A program made the position numbers and the translations under genes. The notes beneath the pieces were generated by a model, which was not told the origin of the DNA, ran no database searches, and worked only from the letters and a program-made list of their open reading frames with translations. Shown here piece by piece: positions 8,193-16,980 of a DNA stretch of 35,629 nucleotides. How positions within the stretch are numbered: position 1 is the stretch's first letter; each line of letters begins with the position of its first letter. This stretch comes from an uncultured Geobacter sp. (GTDB lineage Bacteria > Desulfobacterota > Desulfuromonadia > Geobacterales > Geobacteraceae), in assembly GCA_903925075.1 (NCBI GenBank), contig CAIYDQ010000124.1:1-35629 (forward strand), given 5' to 3'.

Positions 8193-9679
8193 GTACGCGC
8201 ATATCCCAACAAGAATTGGAATCTTACCTCTGGGGTGCTGCGACGCTCTTGCGCGGCCTGATTGACGCCGGTGACTACAAGCAGTTCATTTTCCCGTTGC
8301 TGTTTTTCAAGCGCGTATCCGACGTGTACGACGAGGAATATCAGCAGTCGATGGAGGAGGCAGGTGGGGATTTTGCAGAAAACCACCGTTTTCTGATACC
8401 TCCTGGCTCCCATTGGAACGATGTCCGCCAAGCGCCTAAAAATGTCGGCATAACAATTCAATCCGCCATGAGGGCGATTGAGGCGGCTAACCCAGATATG
8501 CTTACCGGGATTTTCGGTGATGCTCCTTGGACCAATAAGGAACGCCTGCCGGATGAGACCATGAAGGACCTTATTGAGCATTTTTCAACACAGACGCTTT
8601 CGATTGCCAATGTACCGGAAGACGAGCTGGGAAACGCCTATGAGTTCTTGATCAAAAAGTTTGCCGATGACTCCGGCCATACGGCAGCAGAATTTTATAC
8701 CAACCGCACCGTTGTTCATCTGATGACCCAACTGTTGGACCCGAAACCGGGCGAGTCTATCTACGATCCGACTTGTGGGACTGGTGGCATGCTTTTGTCG
8801 GCGCTGGCCGAGGTAAAGAGGTCCGGTGGCGAGTACCGTACTTTGAAGCTCTATGGGCAGGAACGCAACCTGATGACCTCCGGTATAGCGAGGATGAATC
8901 TCTTCCTGCATGGCATCGAGGACTTCCAGATCGTTCGCGGTGACACCCTGGCCGAACCAAAGCTTATCGAGAACGACCAGCTCAAACAGTTTGATGCAGT
9001 GCTTGCCAATCCACCGTACTCCATAAAGCAATGGGATCGGGAGGCGTTTGAGTCCGACAAATGGGGCCGTAATATTCTTGGCGTCCCTCCACAAGGACGG
9101 GCTGATTATGCGTTCTTTCAGCACATACTGAAGAGCCTGAGTAAAAAGGGGCGCTGTGCCGTACTGTGGCCTCATGGTGTGTTGTTTCGTAACGAAGAGC
9201 AGGCAATGCGGACCAAGATGATAGCGCAGGACTTGGTTGAATCAGTAATCGGACTTGGGCCAAACCTCTTTTACAACTCCCCGATGGAGTCGTGTATTGT
9301 TGTCTGCCGTCGGAATAAGGGTAAGGACCGCAAGGGCAAAGTTCTCTTTATTGATGCCTTGGATAAGGTAACACGCGAGAGGGCACAAAGCTTTCTGAGA
9401 CCAGAGCATCAGGCTAGTATCCTTTCAGCTTTCCAAGAGTTCCGGGACGTTCCAGGATTTGCGAAAGTTGCCACGCTTGAGGAGATTGCAGCCAAAAGCT
9501 CGAACCTGTCTCTTCCGCTATATGTGCGTAAGGATGTCAAAGGTGGCGATGATAGCGTTCATTGTTTGAAGTCAGGGTGGAACCAGTGGCAAAACGACGG
9601 CAAGGTGTTCTGGCAGCAGATGGATGGTCTGATGAAAACGCTTGACGAGCTGAACGCCGAAGGGAGAAAGAATGACTGA
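8189..9679 (+). CDS. hsdM: type I restriction-modification N6-adenine methyltransferase, second HsdM
   Basis: This is a 496-aa HsdM and the second of the tandem pair. It has the N-terminal domain (LESYLWGAATLLRGLIDAGD), SAM motif DPTCGTGG (from D193) and catalytic NPPY (from N274). It begins in an ATGA overlap with the first hsdM and ends overlapping hsdS by 8 bases. It diverges from the first copy in the target-side and C-terminal parts (ending WNQWQNDGKVFWQQMDGL). The divergence is too great for a recent duplication, so both were probably inherited as a pair. A heteromeric M1-M2-S enzyme is possible; a standard enzyme has two identical M subunits per S. Confidence 0.95.
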   Translation: MSTRISQQELESYLWGAATLLRGLIDAGDYKQFIFPLLFFKRVSDVYDEEYQQSMEEAGGDFAENHRFLIPPGSHWNDVRQAPKNVGITIQSAMRAIEAANPDMLTGIFGDAPWTNKERLPDETMKDLIEHFSTQTLSIANVPEDELGNAYEFLIKKFADDSGHTAAEFYTNRTVVHLMTQLLDPKPGESIYDPTCGTGGMLLSALAEVKRSGGEYRTLKLYGQERNLMTSGIARMNLFLHGIEDFQIVRGDTLAEPKLIENDQLKQFDAVLANPPYSIKQWDREAFESDKWGRNILGVPPQGRADYAFFQHILKSLSKKGRCAVLWPHGVLFRNEEQAMRTKMIAQDLVESVIGLGPNLFYNSPMESCIVVCRRNKGKDRKGKVLFIDALDKVTRERAQSFLRPEHQASILSAFQEFRDVPGFAKVATLEEIAAKSSNLSLPLYVRKDVKGGDDSVHCLKSGWNQWQNDGKVFWQQMDGLMKTLDELNAEGRKND

Positions 9680-10844
9680 ACAATCCCTGAAACCCGGCTG
9701 GAAAATGTGGCGATTCGATCAAATTGCAGTCAACGTCAACGCCCGAATTGATAACCCGTCAGAAGCAGGTGCCGAGTTTTATGTCGGTTTGGAGCATCTT
9801 GATACTGATTCGTTGAAGATTCGGCGTTGGGGCAAACCTGAAGACGTAGAAGCCACTAAACTCTGCTTCAAAAAAGGCGACATCATTTTTGCGCGGCGGC
9901 GGGCGTATCAGCGAAAGCTAGGAGTAGCCGAGTTCGACGGCATTTGCTCGGCACACGCAATGGTGCTTCGTCCACGAACCGATGTCGTGTTGCCGGAGTT
10001 TTTGCCGTTTTTTATGCAAAGTGAGCTATTTATGAGACGTGCTGTGGAGATTTCAGTTGGCTCGCTGTCGCCGACGATCAACTGGAAAACATTAGCAGTT
10101 CAGCAATTCGCTCTGCCACCGTTGGAAGAACAGTTGCGAATCTCCAAACTTCTGGCCGGTTTGTATGAGGTGTTTGAATCCCTTATGACCGCATTGTCAG
10201 AGATAAGAATGCTTAAAAAATCCTTTGCAGCTCACGCCTTTTCTAGTGGGTTGAATGGTGGATCAATAAATTTCACTACATCTCATTATCGGCAAGCACC
10301 AAATACTTGGGATATTAGACCCTTAGGAGATATCTTCAATATTCTCGATAACAAGCGAATACCACTTAAAGATTCCGATAGAAACAAGCGTCAAGGACCA
10401 TATCCTTATTTCGGCGCATCAGGGCAAATTGACAGTATTGACGATTATATTTTTGATGAACCAATACTATTGATCGCCGAAGATGGTATGAATTTGATAT
10501 TTCGTTCTTCTCCGTTAGTTTACAAAGTGACAGAAAAATGCTGGGTAAACAACCATGCTCACGTTTTGAGACCAACGCATGTAGTTGATATTGACTTTTA
10601 CTTCGAATATTTAGAAGCCATTTCATACGAACCATTCGTAACGGGAACGTATCAGAAAAAAATCACCAAATTAGATTGTGAGCGAATCCCACTTCCTGTC
10701 CCACCGATCAGTGAGCAGAAAAAAATTGCTGCAAGTTTTTCTGTTATCAATAATCGCATGATGGCGATTCTTGCTCGTCAAAGGGCCGCATTGAATCTCT
10801 TCAAAATCAATCAAGAGAGCTTTATGAGGGCGAGCGATGTTTAA
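9672..10844 (+). CDS. hsdS: type I restriction-modification specificity subunit HsdS
   Basis: This 390-aa protein holds two target-recognition domains separated by conserved helices. TRD1 spans about 1-160, then the central spacer LPPLEEQLRISKLLAGLYEV; TRD2 spans about 200-350, then the second spacer PVPPISEQKKIAASFSVINN. It determines the DNA sequence bound by the MTase and nuclease. Its first TRD is more GC-balanced than the second, whose DNA (10260-10680) is distinctly AT-richer. That suggests TRD2 was acquired by recombination. The gene overlaps the following hsdR by 8 bases. Confidence 0.93.
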   Translation: MTEQSLKPGWKMWRFDQIAVNVNARIDNPSEAGAEFYVGLEHLDTDSLKIRRWGKPEDVEATKLCFKKGDIIFARRRAYQRKLGVAEFDGICSAHAMVLRPRTDVVLPEFLPFFMQSELFMRRAVEISVGSLSPTINWKTLAVQQFALPPLEEQLRISKLLAGLYEVFESLMTALSEIRMLKKSFAAHAFSSGLNGGSINFTTSHYRQAPNTWDIRPLGDIFNILDNKRIPLKDSDRNKRQGPYPYFGASGQIDSIDDYIFDEPILLIAEDGMNLIFRSSPLVYKVTEKCWVNNHAHVLRPTHVVDIDFYFEYLEAISYEPFVTGTYQKKITKLDCERIPLPVPPISEQKKIAASFSVINNRMMAILARQRAALNLFKINQESFMRASDV

Positions 10845-13818
10845 CGAATCAAACACTGTTGAAGCCTACCTCCGTGATTTGCTTACCGGCCCAATCAAAG
10901 ATCCTACGCCAGGAGTGGTTAGCGAACCGATACCTGCATATGTTGTCGGGAGGGCATCAAGGGAAGCAGGTTGGCGGTATGTCTCGCCAAACAACCTTCC
11001 CCGACAGAGCCACGAGGTCTTCGTTGAATCCTACCTGCGCGACTCTCTCTCACTTCTCAACCCTGAAATCAAAGAGCGACCCGACCTTGCTGACGAGGTA
11101 ATTTATAAGCTACGGGCCATTGTCCTATCGGTCCGTTCCGACGGCCTGATCCGCGCTAACGAAGAGATGACTGCTTGGTTGCGTGGTGAACGCACCATGC
11201 CATTCGGTCAGAACAACGAGCATGTGCCGATACGCCTAATCGATTTTGAAAACCTGGACAGCAACCAGTTCATCCTCACCCAGCAGTACACCTTCCGTGC
11301 AGGTGCCGTGGAAAAACGTGCCGACTTGATACTGTTGGTGAACGGGTTGCCCTTGGTGCTGATAGAGGCTAAGACGCCAGTGCGTAAGGCCACAAGCTGG
11401 GTTGACGGCGCTCTTCAGGTGCATGAGGATTACGAGAAGTTTGTGCCGGAGTTGTTCGTCTGCAATGTTTTCTCGGTAGCGACGGAGGGTAAGGAATACC
11501 ACTACGGTTCAATTGGACTGCCGGTGAAAGACTGGGGGCCATGGAACCTAGATAACGGAAACGACGATCACCAACATCACCCGCTTCATTCCCTCAAGGC
11601 GGCAGTAGAAAGCATGCTGCGTCCACATATAGTGCTCGACATCCTCGCCAACTTTACCCTGTTTGCCACCCATAAGAAAAAACAGCGAAGTAAGGTCATC
11701 TGCCGTTACCAGCAGTACGAAGCCACCAACCTGATTGTTGAGCGCGTATTGTCAGGGCACCCAAGGAAGGGGCTTATTTGGCACTTCCAGGGCTCAGGAA
11801 AGTCCCTATTAATGGTGTTTGCCGCTCAAAAGCTACGAATGCACCCGAAGCTTAAAAATCCGACCGTGCTTATTGTGGTAGATCGCATCGATCTGGACGC
11901 ACAGATTACTGGGACCTTCACGGCAGCAGATATTCCGAACCTGGAAAAGGCAGGGACCCGCGAGAAGTTGCAGAAGGTGTTGGCTCAGGATGTCCGAAAG
12001 ATCATCATTACAACCATCTTCAGGTTCGCCGAGGCTGATGGGGTCATTAATGATCGGTCCAACATCATAGTCCTAGTGGATGAAGCCCATCGTACACAGG
12101 AAGGGGACCTAGGCCGCAAGATGAGACAGGCTCTCCCTAATGCCTTCCTCTTTGGCCTTACAGGGACGCCGATCAACCGCAGTGACCGCAATACCTTCTA
12201 CGCTTTTGGAGCCGAGGAGGATACCGGTGGCTATCTCAGCCGATACGGGTTTGAAGAATCGATACGCGATGGCGCTACGCTGCCTCTGCACTTCGAACCA
12301 CGCCTTGTTGAGCTGCACATTGACAAGGAAGCGATAGATCAAGCATACGCTGAGTTAACTGGCGAACTGTCCGACCTAGACAAGGATAATCTGAGCAAGG
12401 CTGCATCAAAAATGGCTGTGCTTGTTAAGACGCCGGAGCGGGTTCAGCGTATCTGCGCCGACATTGTTCAGCATTTCCAGAGTAAAATAGAACCGAACGG
12501 GTTCAAGGGCCAGATTGTGGCTTTTGACCGAGAGTGCTGCCTGCTCTACAAAAACGAAATCGACAAGCTCTTGTCCCCAGAGGCAAGCGAGATTGTCATG
12601 ACCGTCAACGGGAATGAACCGCAATACAAGCCCTACAGCCGTACACGTGACGAAGAGACCCGATTGCTGGATAGGTTTCGTGACCCAAACGACCCGCTTA
12701 AGCTGATCATCGTTACAGCGAAGCTCTTGACTGGCTTTGACGCTCCGATCCTCCAAGCAATGTACCTAGACAAGCCTATGCGGGACCACACCCTGCTTCA
12801 GGCGATTTGCCGTGTAAACCGTACCTTCTGCGACACCAAGACCCACGGACTGATTGTGGATTACCTAGGCGTGTTCGATGACGTTGCAAAGGCGCTAGAG
12901 TTCGACGACAAGAATATCCTTAAGGTGGTTTCCAATATTCAGGAGCTACAGGGCCAACTCCCCGAAGCAATGCAGAAATGCCTCGCCTTCTTTCCTGGCA
13001 TAGATCGGACAGTTCAGGGGTACGAAGGACTGATAGCCGCACAGGAGTGTCTGCCGAACAACACCGTGCGGGATAACTTCGCTGCCGACTTCAGTGTGCT
13101 CAACAAGCTATGGGAGGCGATTTCCCCAGACCCGATCCTCAACCAGTATGAGACCGACTATCGGTGGTTGTCCCAGGTATATCAATCAGTTCAGCCCTCT
13201 AGCGGACACGGCAAGCTAATCTGGCATTCCCTTGGAGCAAAGACCATCGAACTTATCCATCAGAATGTCCACGTAGAGACGTTACGAGACGACCTGGAAA
13301 CCCTGATTCTGGATGCTGATCTCCTGGAAGCGGTCCTGAGTAACCCCGACACTAAGAAGGCCAAAGAGATAGAGATAAAGCTTGCTCGCCGCCTGCGTAA
13401 GCATATCGGTAATCCCAAGTTCAAGTTGCTTTCGGAGCGGCTGGAAGATTTGAAGAACCGCCAAGAACAAGGGCTTATTACCAGCATTGATTTTCTGAAA
13501 CAGCTGTTACAACTGGCCGAGGACCTACTTAAAACCGAAAAGGCTATCCCTCCAGAGGAGGATGAAAGTCGAGGCAAGGCGGCACTTACGGAGCTATTTC
13601 AGGAGGTGAAGAGCGAATCGACACCGATCATTGTTGAGCGTATTGTCGCTGACATCGATGAAATTGTACGGCTGGTGCGCTTCCCAGGCTGGCAACATAC
13701 GATGGCTGGTGAGCGAGAAGTCAAGAAGGCTCTGCGAAAATCGCTTTTCAAGTACCGGCTCCATCAGGACGAAGAGCTGTTTGAGAAGGCGTATGAGTAT
13801 ATCAGGCAGTATTATTGA
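10837..13818 (+). CDS. hsdR: type I restriction endonuclease subunit HsdR
   Basis: This 993-aa protein cleaves unmodified DNA after ATP-driven translocation. Domains in order: N-terminal PD-(D/E)XK nuclease (D at ADLILL, then E177-A-K179 in LIEAKTP); SF2 helicase core with Walker A GSGKS (from G319), D415-E-A-H in VLVDEAHRT, TGTP in FGLTGTPI, and motif VI QAICRVNRT; C-terminal helical region for M/S docking. All key residues are present and the length is normal, so the enzyme looks active. It is last in the overlapping hsdM-hsdM-hsdS-hsdR operon. The order M-M-S-R has modification before restriction, which helps establishment in a new host. Confidence 0.96.
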   Translation: MFNESNTVEAYLRDLLTGPIKDPTPGVVSEPIPAYVVGRASREAGWRYVSPNNLPRQSHEVFVESYLRDSLSLLNPEIKERPDLADEVIYKLRAIVLSVRSDGLIRANEEMTAWLRGERTMPFGQNNEHVPIRLIDFENLDSNQFILTQQYTFRAGAVEKRADLILLVNGLPLVLIEAKTPVRKATSWVDGALQVHEDYEKFVPELFVCNVFSVATEGKEYHYGSIGLPVKDWGPWNLDNGNDDHQHHPLHSLKAAVESMLRPHIVLDILANFTLFATHKKKQRSKVICRYQQYEATNLIVERVLSGHPRKGLIWHFQGSGKSLLMVFAAQKLRMHPKLKNPTVLIVVDRIDLDAQITGTFTAADIPNLEKAGTREKLQKVLAQDVRKIIITTIFRFAEADGVINDRSNIIVLVDEAHRTQEGDLGRKMRQALPNAFLFGLTGTPINRSDRNTFYAFGAEEDTGGYLSRYGFEESIRDGATLPLHFEPRLVELHIDKEAIDQAYAELTGELSDLDKDNLSKAASKMAVLVKTPERVQRICADIVQHFQSKIEPNGFKGQIVAFDRECCLLYKNEIDKLLSPEASEIVMTVNGNEPQYKPYSRTRDEETRLLDRFRDPNDPLKLIIVTAKLLTGFDAPILQAMYLDKPMRDHTLLQAICRVNRTFCDTKTHGLIVDYLGVFDDVAKALEFDDKNILKVVSNIQELQGQLPEAMQKCLAFFPGIDRTVQGYEGLIAAQECLPNNTVRDNFAADFSVLNKLWEAISPDPILNQYETDYRWLSQVYQSVQPSSGHGKLIWHSLGAKTIELIHQNVHVETLRDDLETLILDADLLEAVLSNPDTKKAKEIEIKLARRLRKHIGNPKFKLLSERLEDLKNRQEQGLITSIDFLKQLLQLAEDLLKTEKAIPPEEDESRGKAALTELFQEVKSESTPIIVERIVADIDEIVRLVRFPGWQHTMAGEREVKKALRKSLFKYRLHQDEELFEKAYEYIRQYY

Positions 13819-13927
13819 GAGGTGAACCCCGTCGTGCTCTAAGTTGCTGAATTACTCGCACATAGTGTGACGTTAACGTGCCTTGTGTGAGCTGGTTTAA
13901 AATATATTTCATTGGAGGGGGGGGTAT

Positions 13928-15595
13928 ATGCGTGGCTCTGCTATTGATTGCCAAAACAGTGGCTGGAATCGTGAACTGCTTGATAGCGCCAAACATCTTA
14001 TCGAACCTTCCGATGATCTCCATGCGTGTCTGAACGCCCACGGCCTCTATAACGCCTTACAAGTGGTGCTACGCCTTTCACCCGAAGTCCATCGTAAGAT
14101 CGCAGCAATTCCGAATGGGATCGTTCGTGGCATTGATGTCGAAAGCCTCCAAGCGTATTCTACTTACCTTCACGAGACGATACATTGGTGGCAGCACATC
14201 GGCTCGACTGCTGGCATCATGCGGAGCCTCAGTTACCCGGCAGAGGCACACGCAAATTACGGCCACCTTAAAAAACTTCTGAATGCTGTTGGGCCGAAGA
14301 AATCCATTCTCAGATTATCTGAAAATGCGACTGCCCCTGGTGGCGATCCTGATTCACCTGAAGGACTAGCGAATATAGTTGTCAACAATCACTTCGATAT
14401 GGAATTTTTTCGACAGCTTACAATGAATCCGAAACTAATAGAACAAATAGCACAGCATCCGCAATTTGACTGTATTGGGCATTCATGCGAAATCACGTAT
14501 GGTGAGGTTGTCCTAGTTCTCGCCTCAACTTTAGATCCAAACTTTCAAATGCTACCAGACCCAAGAACTTGGAATGCTGAATTTGCTAAGCTGAGAACAA
14601 ATAAAGATGATGGATATTTCCCTAGTGGGAATATAGCCATCAGTCCGATTGGATCGCTTCAAATATTTGAAGGACAGGCACGGTTTACCCAATTGCAGTA
14701 TCTTCATTTCGGTTCAGGCGGAAGTTTTACCTGGAATGTGGCGCGGTCACATGGAATGTTAGCTGGCTATTATGTAGAAGCCTTTGAGGTTTATCTCAGG
14801 GAAGCCAAGCTTGATTGGCCGTCACAGATCGATCACCCTGTAGTCGCACTGTTTTTATTGATTTGCGATATAGCATTGAATCCAGGTGCAGGCTTTCCGA
14901 TGCCGTTGCATTTTTTTAAAGATTTTATAAACGATGTTGATCCCGGTATTCGTTTTATTTTTCTATGTAATGTCGTCGCGCAGCAACCTTCCCTTGCGCA
15001 GGCAATAAAACAGTATTCAAGGGCAGAATACGTCGAGGTGAGTGAGTCACTGACCAGATCGCTTTCGATTGACTCCCCGCTTTCAATCGCGGCAACGGTT
15101 GTTTGTTGGGTGAAAGAGCACGAAAAGTTTAAGTCTCTTGTGGCAGAGCGCGAGTCCTTCGATTATTCTCAGGTCAATCTTCCTGTGCATTTTCTGTTTT
15201 CACACTTTTTAGCTTTTAGCCGAGATAAATTTTTACGACCCGAGTTCTTTTGTTGGCCAGGGGCGTGGATGGCTGGAGCGCATGTATCCTCAGATATTGA
15301 AAACCTTTTTAATCGACATTCTGCGCCTTTTATGGATAAATTAGACGATGAGGGAATCTATCCGCGAGTTATGGATGACAAGAGTGAAAGCAGTGTTATG
15401 TCAACGTTTAACAGTTTTTACGCTTACAATGTGACCTACGACCTGACGCGGCAGTGGGTCTCTCAATCTGGTCCATTTCGATATGAGTATGATTGGCTTT
15501 CATCGTCTGGGACAACTGCCGAGCTAAAGACTTTCGCTGATCGTCATTTCGAACAGGTTTATGGCGTACAGCCGGACCTTTTCGAGATCCTATAA
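13928..15595 (+). CDS. unknown protein with HExxH motif, downstream of the type I RM operon
   Basis: This is a 555-aa protein of no family I recognise. The clearest feature is H82-E-T-I-H86 in YLHETIHWWQHIGSTAG, the form of a zincin active site. A third ligand cannot be assigned, although Glu/His-rich stretches occur downstream (FDMEFFRQL, CEITYGEVV, FEGQARFTQLQYLHFG). No signal peptide or clear membrane segment is visible, so it is probably cytoplasmic. The ribosome site is unusually G-rich (GGAGGGGGGGG) just before the ATG. It lies 109 bp after hsdR on the same strand, and its DNA is more AT-rich than hsdR, so it may be a separate cargo module. Possible roles are a defence effector, a peptidase, or a non-enzymatic zinc protein. 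Confidence 0.7.
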   Translation: MRGSAIDCQNSGWNRELLDSAKHLIEPSDDLHACLNAHGLYNALQVVLRLSPEVHRKIAAIPNGIVRGIDVESLQAYSTYLHETIHWWQHIGSTAGIMRSLSYPAEAHANYGHLKKLLNAVGPKKSILRLSENATAPGGDPDSPEGLANIVVNNHFDMEFFRQLTMNPKLIEQIAQHPQFDCIGHSCEITYGEVVLVLASTLDPNFQMLPDPRTWNAEFAKLRTNKDDGYFPSGNIAISPIGSLQIFEGQARFTQLQYLHFGSGGSFTWNVARSHGMLAGYYVEAFEVYLREAKLDWPSQIDHPVVALFLLICDIALNPGAGFPMPLHFFKDFINDVDPGIRFIFLCNVVAQQPSLAQAIKQYSRAEYVEVSESLTRSLSIDSPLSIAATVVCWVKEHEKFKSLVAERESFDYSQVNLPVHFLFSHFLAFSRDKFLRPEFFCWPGAWMAGAHVSSDIENLFNRHSAPFMDKLDDEGIYPRVMDDKSESSVMSTFNSFYAYNVTYDLTRQWVSQSGPFRYEYDWLSSSGTTAELKTFADRHFEQVYGVQPDLFEIL

Positions 15596-15617
15596 GTATC
15601 TCATCTCCCGCTCATCC

Positions 15618-15790
15618 GAGAAACCCTACTACTCGCTACAACTCGCCGTAAACCTGCAATATTAAACCCTTACACTGTAGTGAGTTGAATTAAGCGTCAG
15701 ACCAACTCGCCAACTCTCCAGCAACTCTCCAAAAGAATAACCCTCGTGATATCCTTAAGTTTGGCATGTAGTAGCGTGTTGTAGAGAGTG
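15618..15790 (+). repeat. iteron-like repeat cluster in the gap before the late HTH gene
   Basis: The 334-nt non-coding gap 15596-15929 holds many copies of the same half-sites as the replication gene: 15618-15647 (28 of 30 identical to 5310-5339), GTAGTGAGTTG (15677-15687), three copies of CAACTC(G/T)CC between 15703 and 15730, and GTAGTAGCGTGTTGTAGAG (from 15768). It precedes the HTH and Bro-N genes. It could be an operator array or an origin. Confidence 0.65.
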
Positions 15791-15929
15791 CCCCGCATGT
15801 ATCCGACCGGACCTGCCCTCCACCTGATAGCAGCCCCTTCTACTATATTCCACTCAACCTAAACCAATATTCAGTTATTAACATATATGCACATAGAAGT
15901 GTGTGTAATCAAATCAACGGAGGTTCCAA

Positions 15930-16109
15930 ATGGAAACCCTACTCGACAAAAAGCAGGTGGCCGAACTGCTCAATATTTCGGTCAAAACACTCGATATCTG
16001 GATTCAAAAACAAAAAGCTCCTGCGCCAGTGCGCATCGGCAGAATGGTCAGGTTCAAGCAATCAGAAGTCGCTGCTTTTATAGCAGATTTATCAACGGAG
16101 GTACAGTGA
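15930..16109 (+). CDS. small HTH DNA-binding protein, excisionase/AlpA-like
   Basis: This 59-aa protein has the typical pattern of excisionase-family HTH proteins: LLDKKQVAELLNISVKTL (HTH, residues about 4-21), WIQKQKAPAP, then the wing VRIGRMVRFKQSEVAAFI. The ribosome site CGGAGG lies just before the ATG. Its end overlaps the ribosome site of the Bro-N gene one base after its stop. The repeat cluster at 15618-15790 lies upstream and could be its operator. It may regulate excision or late element genes. Confidence 0.85.
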   Translation: METLLDKKQVAELLNISVKTLDIWIQKQKAPAPVRIGRMVRFKQSEVAAFIADLSTEVQ

Positions 16110-16110
16110 A

Positions 16111-16482
16111 ATGAAGGATTTGTTAATCGAAGTTTTGGGACGTGATTACAGCAAGTTGACCGGATTTACAGCAGAGGGCCATACATGGTTTAAGGCTCAG
16201 GATGTTTGCAAGATACTGGGGCTCAGGAATACAAGCGTGGCGGTCAAAGGTGGCAACGTGAGGATCGGATACTTTGGCATTGACCAGAACGACATTTACC
16301 GGCTCAGCCCCCATAGAAACGCAACCCTCTACATTTCCGAGGCTGGAGTCTACAAGCTGATCTTGAAAAGCAGAAAGCCCGCAGCGTATAGGATCAAGGT
16401 GCAGTTGAGCGAACTGGTCCTACCGGAGATCATGAAACAAGGGAGGTTTGCGGATAATGCGCTGGTCACGAATGACGGCTGA
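16111..16482 (+). CDS. Bro-N / phage antirepressor-like protein
   Basis: This 123-aa protein carries a single Bro-N-type domain: WFKAQDVCKILGLRNTSVAV, then YISEAGVYKLILKSRKPAA and a C-terminal RIKVQLSELVLPEIMKQGRF. These match the conserved parts of Bro-N antirepressors found in phages and islands. A C-terminal domain such as Ant or KilA-C is missing, so it is a minimal version. It is co-transcribed with the preceding HTH gene (one-base gap, shared ribosome-site region). It is likely a regulator of the element. Confidence 0.85.
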   Translation: MKDLLIEVLGRDYSKLTGFTAEGHTWFKAQDVCKILGLRNTSVAVKGGNVRIGYFGIDQNDIYRLSPHRNATLYISEAGVYKLILKSRKPAAYRIKVQLSELVLPEIMKQGRFADNALVTNDG

Positions 16483-16684
16483 AAATATTCCAATATTATT
16501 TTCCCAGATAAGATCGGATTTCATTTTATATATATACAGGAGTCGGGACTGGGTAGAATTCGGAATATGGGACCCAAAAGTCAGATCTGGAGCCCCGGCA
16601 TGCAAATACCAAAGGAGGTTAAACGTATCCCGGCAAGGCACGTTGGCTGAACACGATCCTTTACCCGTAACCAGCAGCAGAAGA

Positions 16685-16718
16685 AGGCGCAGTTTCCATA
16701 TCGGATCTGCGCTTTTTT
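16685..16718 (+). terminator. rho-independent terminator (first of two before the ArdC-like gene)
   Basis: GCGCAG (16687-16692) pairs with CTGCGC (16707-16712), extended by flanking A/T pairs, and six T residues follow. It lies 200 nt after the Bro-N stop. It may end that transcript or act as an attenuator for what follows. Confidence 0.7.
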
Positions 16719-16858
16719 GCGTAAAGGACGGACTTAAGCCCGCCAGCGCAACCATCGTGACCCGTCGCAGGCCATCAAGCTGGAACCTTATGTTTTCCCG
16801 ATGTCACGGATGTCACAGTGTCACACCCATCCACCAGGACCACGAAAGGAGCACCGCC

Positions 16859-16876
16859 ATGATCGACACCTCGTAA
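16859..16876 (+). other. possible leader peptide MIDTS
   Basis: A five-codon ORF (ATG ATC GAC ACC TCG TAA) has a good ribosome site (AAAGGA, 16845-16850). It lies 45 nt before the second terminator and 105 nt before the ArdC-like start. Leader-peptide attenuation is conceivable but unproven; it could equally be a decayed gene start. Confidence 0.3.
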
Positions 16877-16920
16877 CCGAACACCAACCCGACGACCATC
16901 ACTATCTGAAACCACAACAC

Positions 16921-16953
16921 GAAAGGCACTTTCCATTACGGAGGGTGCCTTTT
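16921..16953 (+). terminator. rho-independent terminator/attenuator just before the ArdC-like gene
   Basis: AAAGGCAC (16922-16929) pairs with GTGCCTTT (16945-16952), followed by T and TGTCGTTT. It ends 28 nt before the ATG at 16981, inside the leader of that gene. The rest of the 16483-16980 gap holds no convincing coding region. Confidence 0.7.
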
Positions 16954-16980
16954 GTCGTTTCAACCCAAGGAGGAAATCAA

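Noticed and set aside
16801-16980. N-terminal extension of the ArdC-like protein
   Set aside because: It would be translated through a terminator hairpin and has no ArdC homology; the 16981 start has AAGGAGG.
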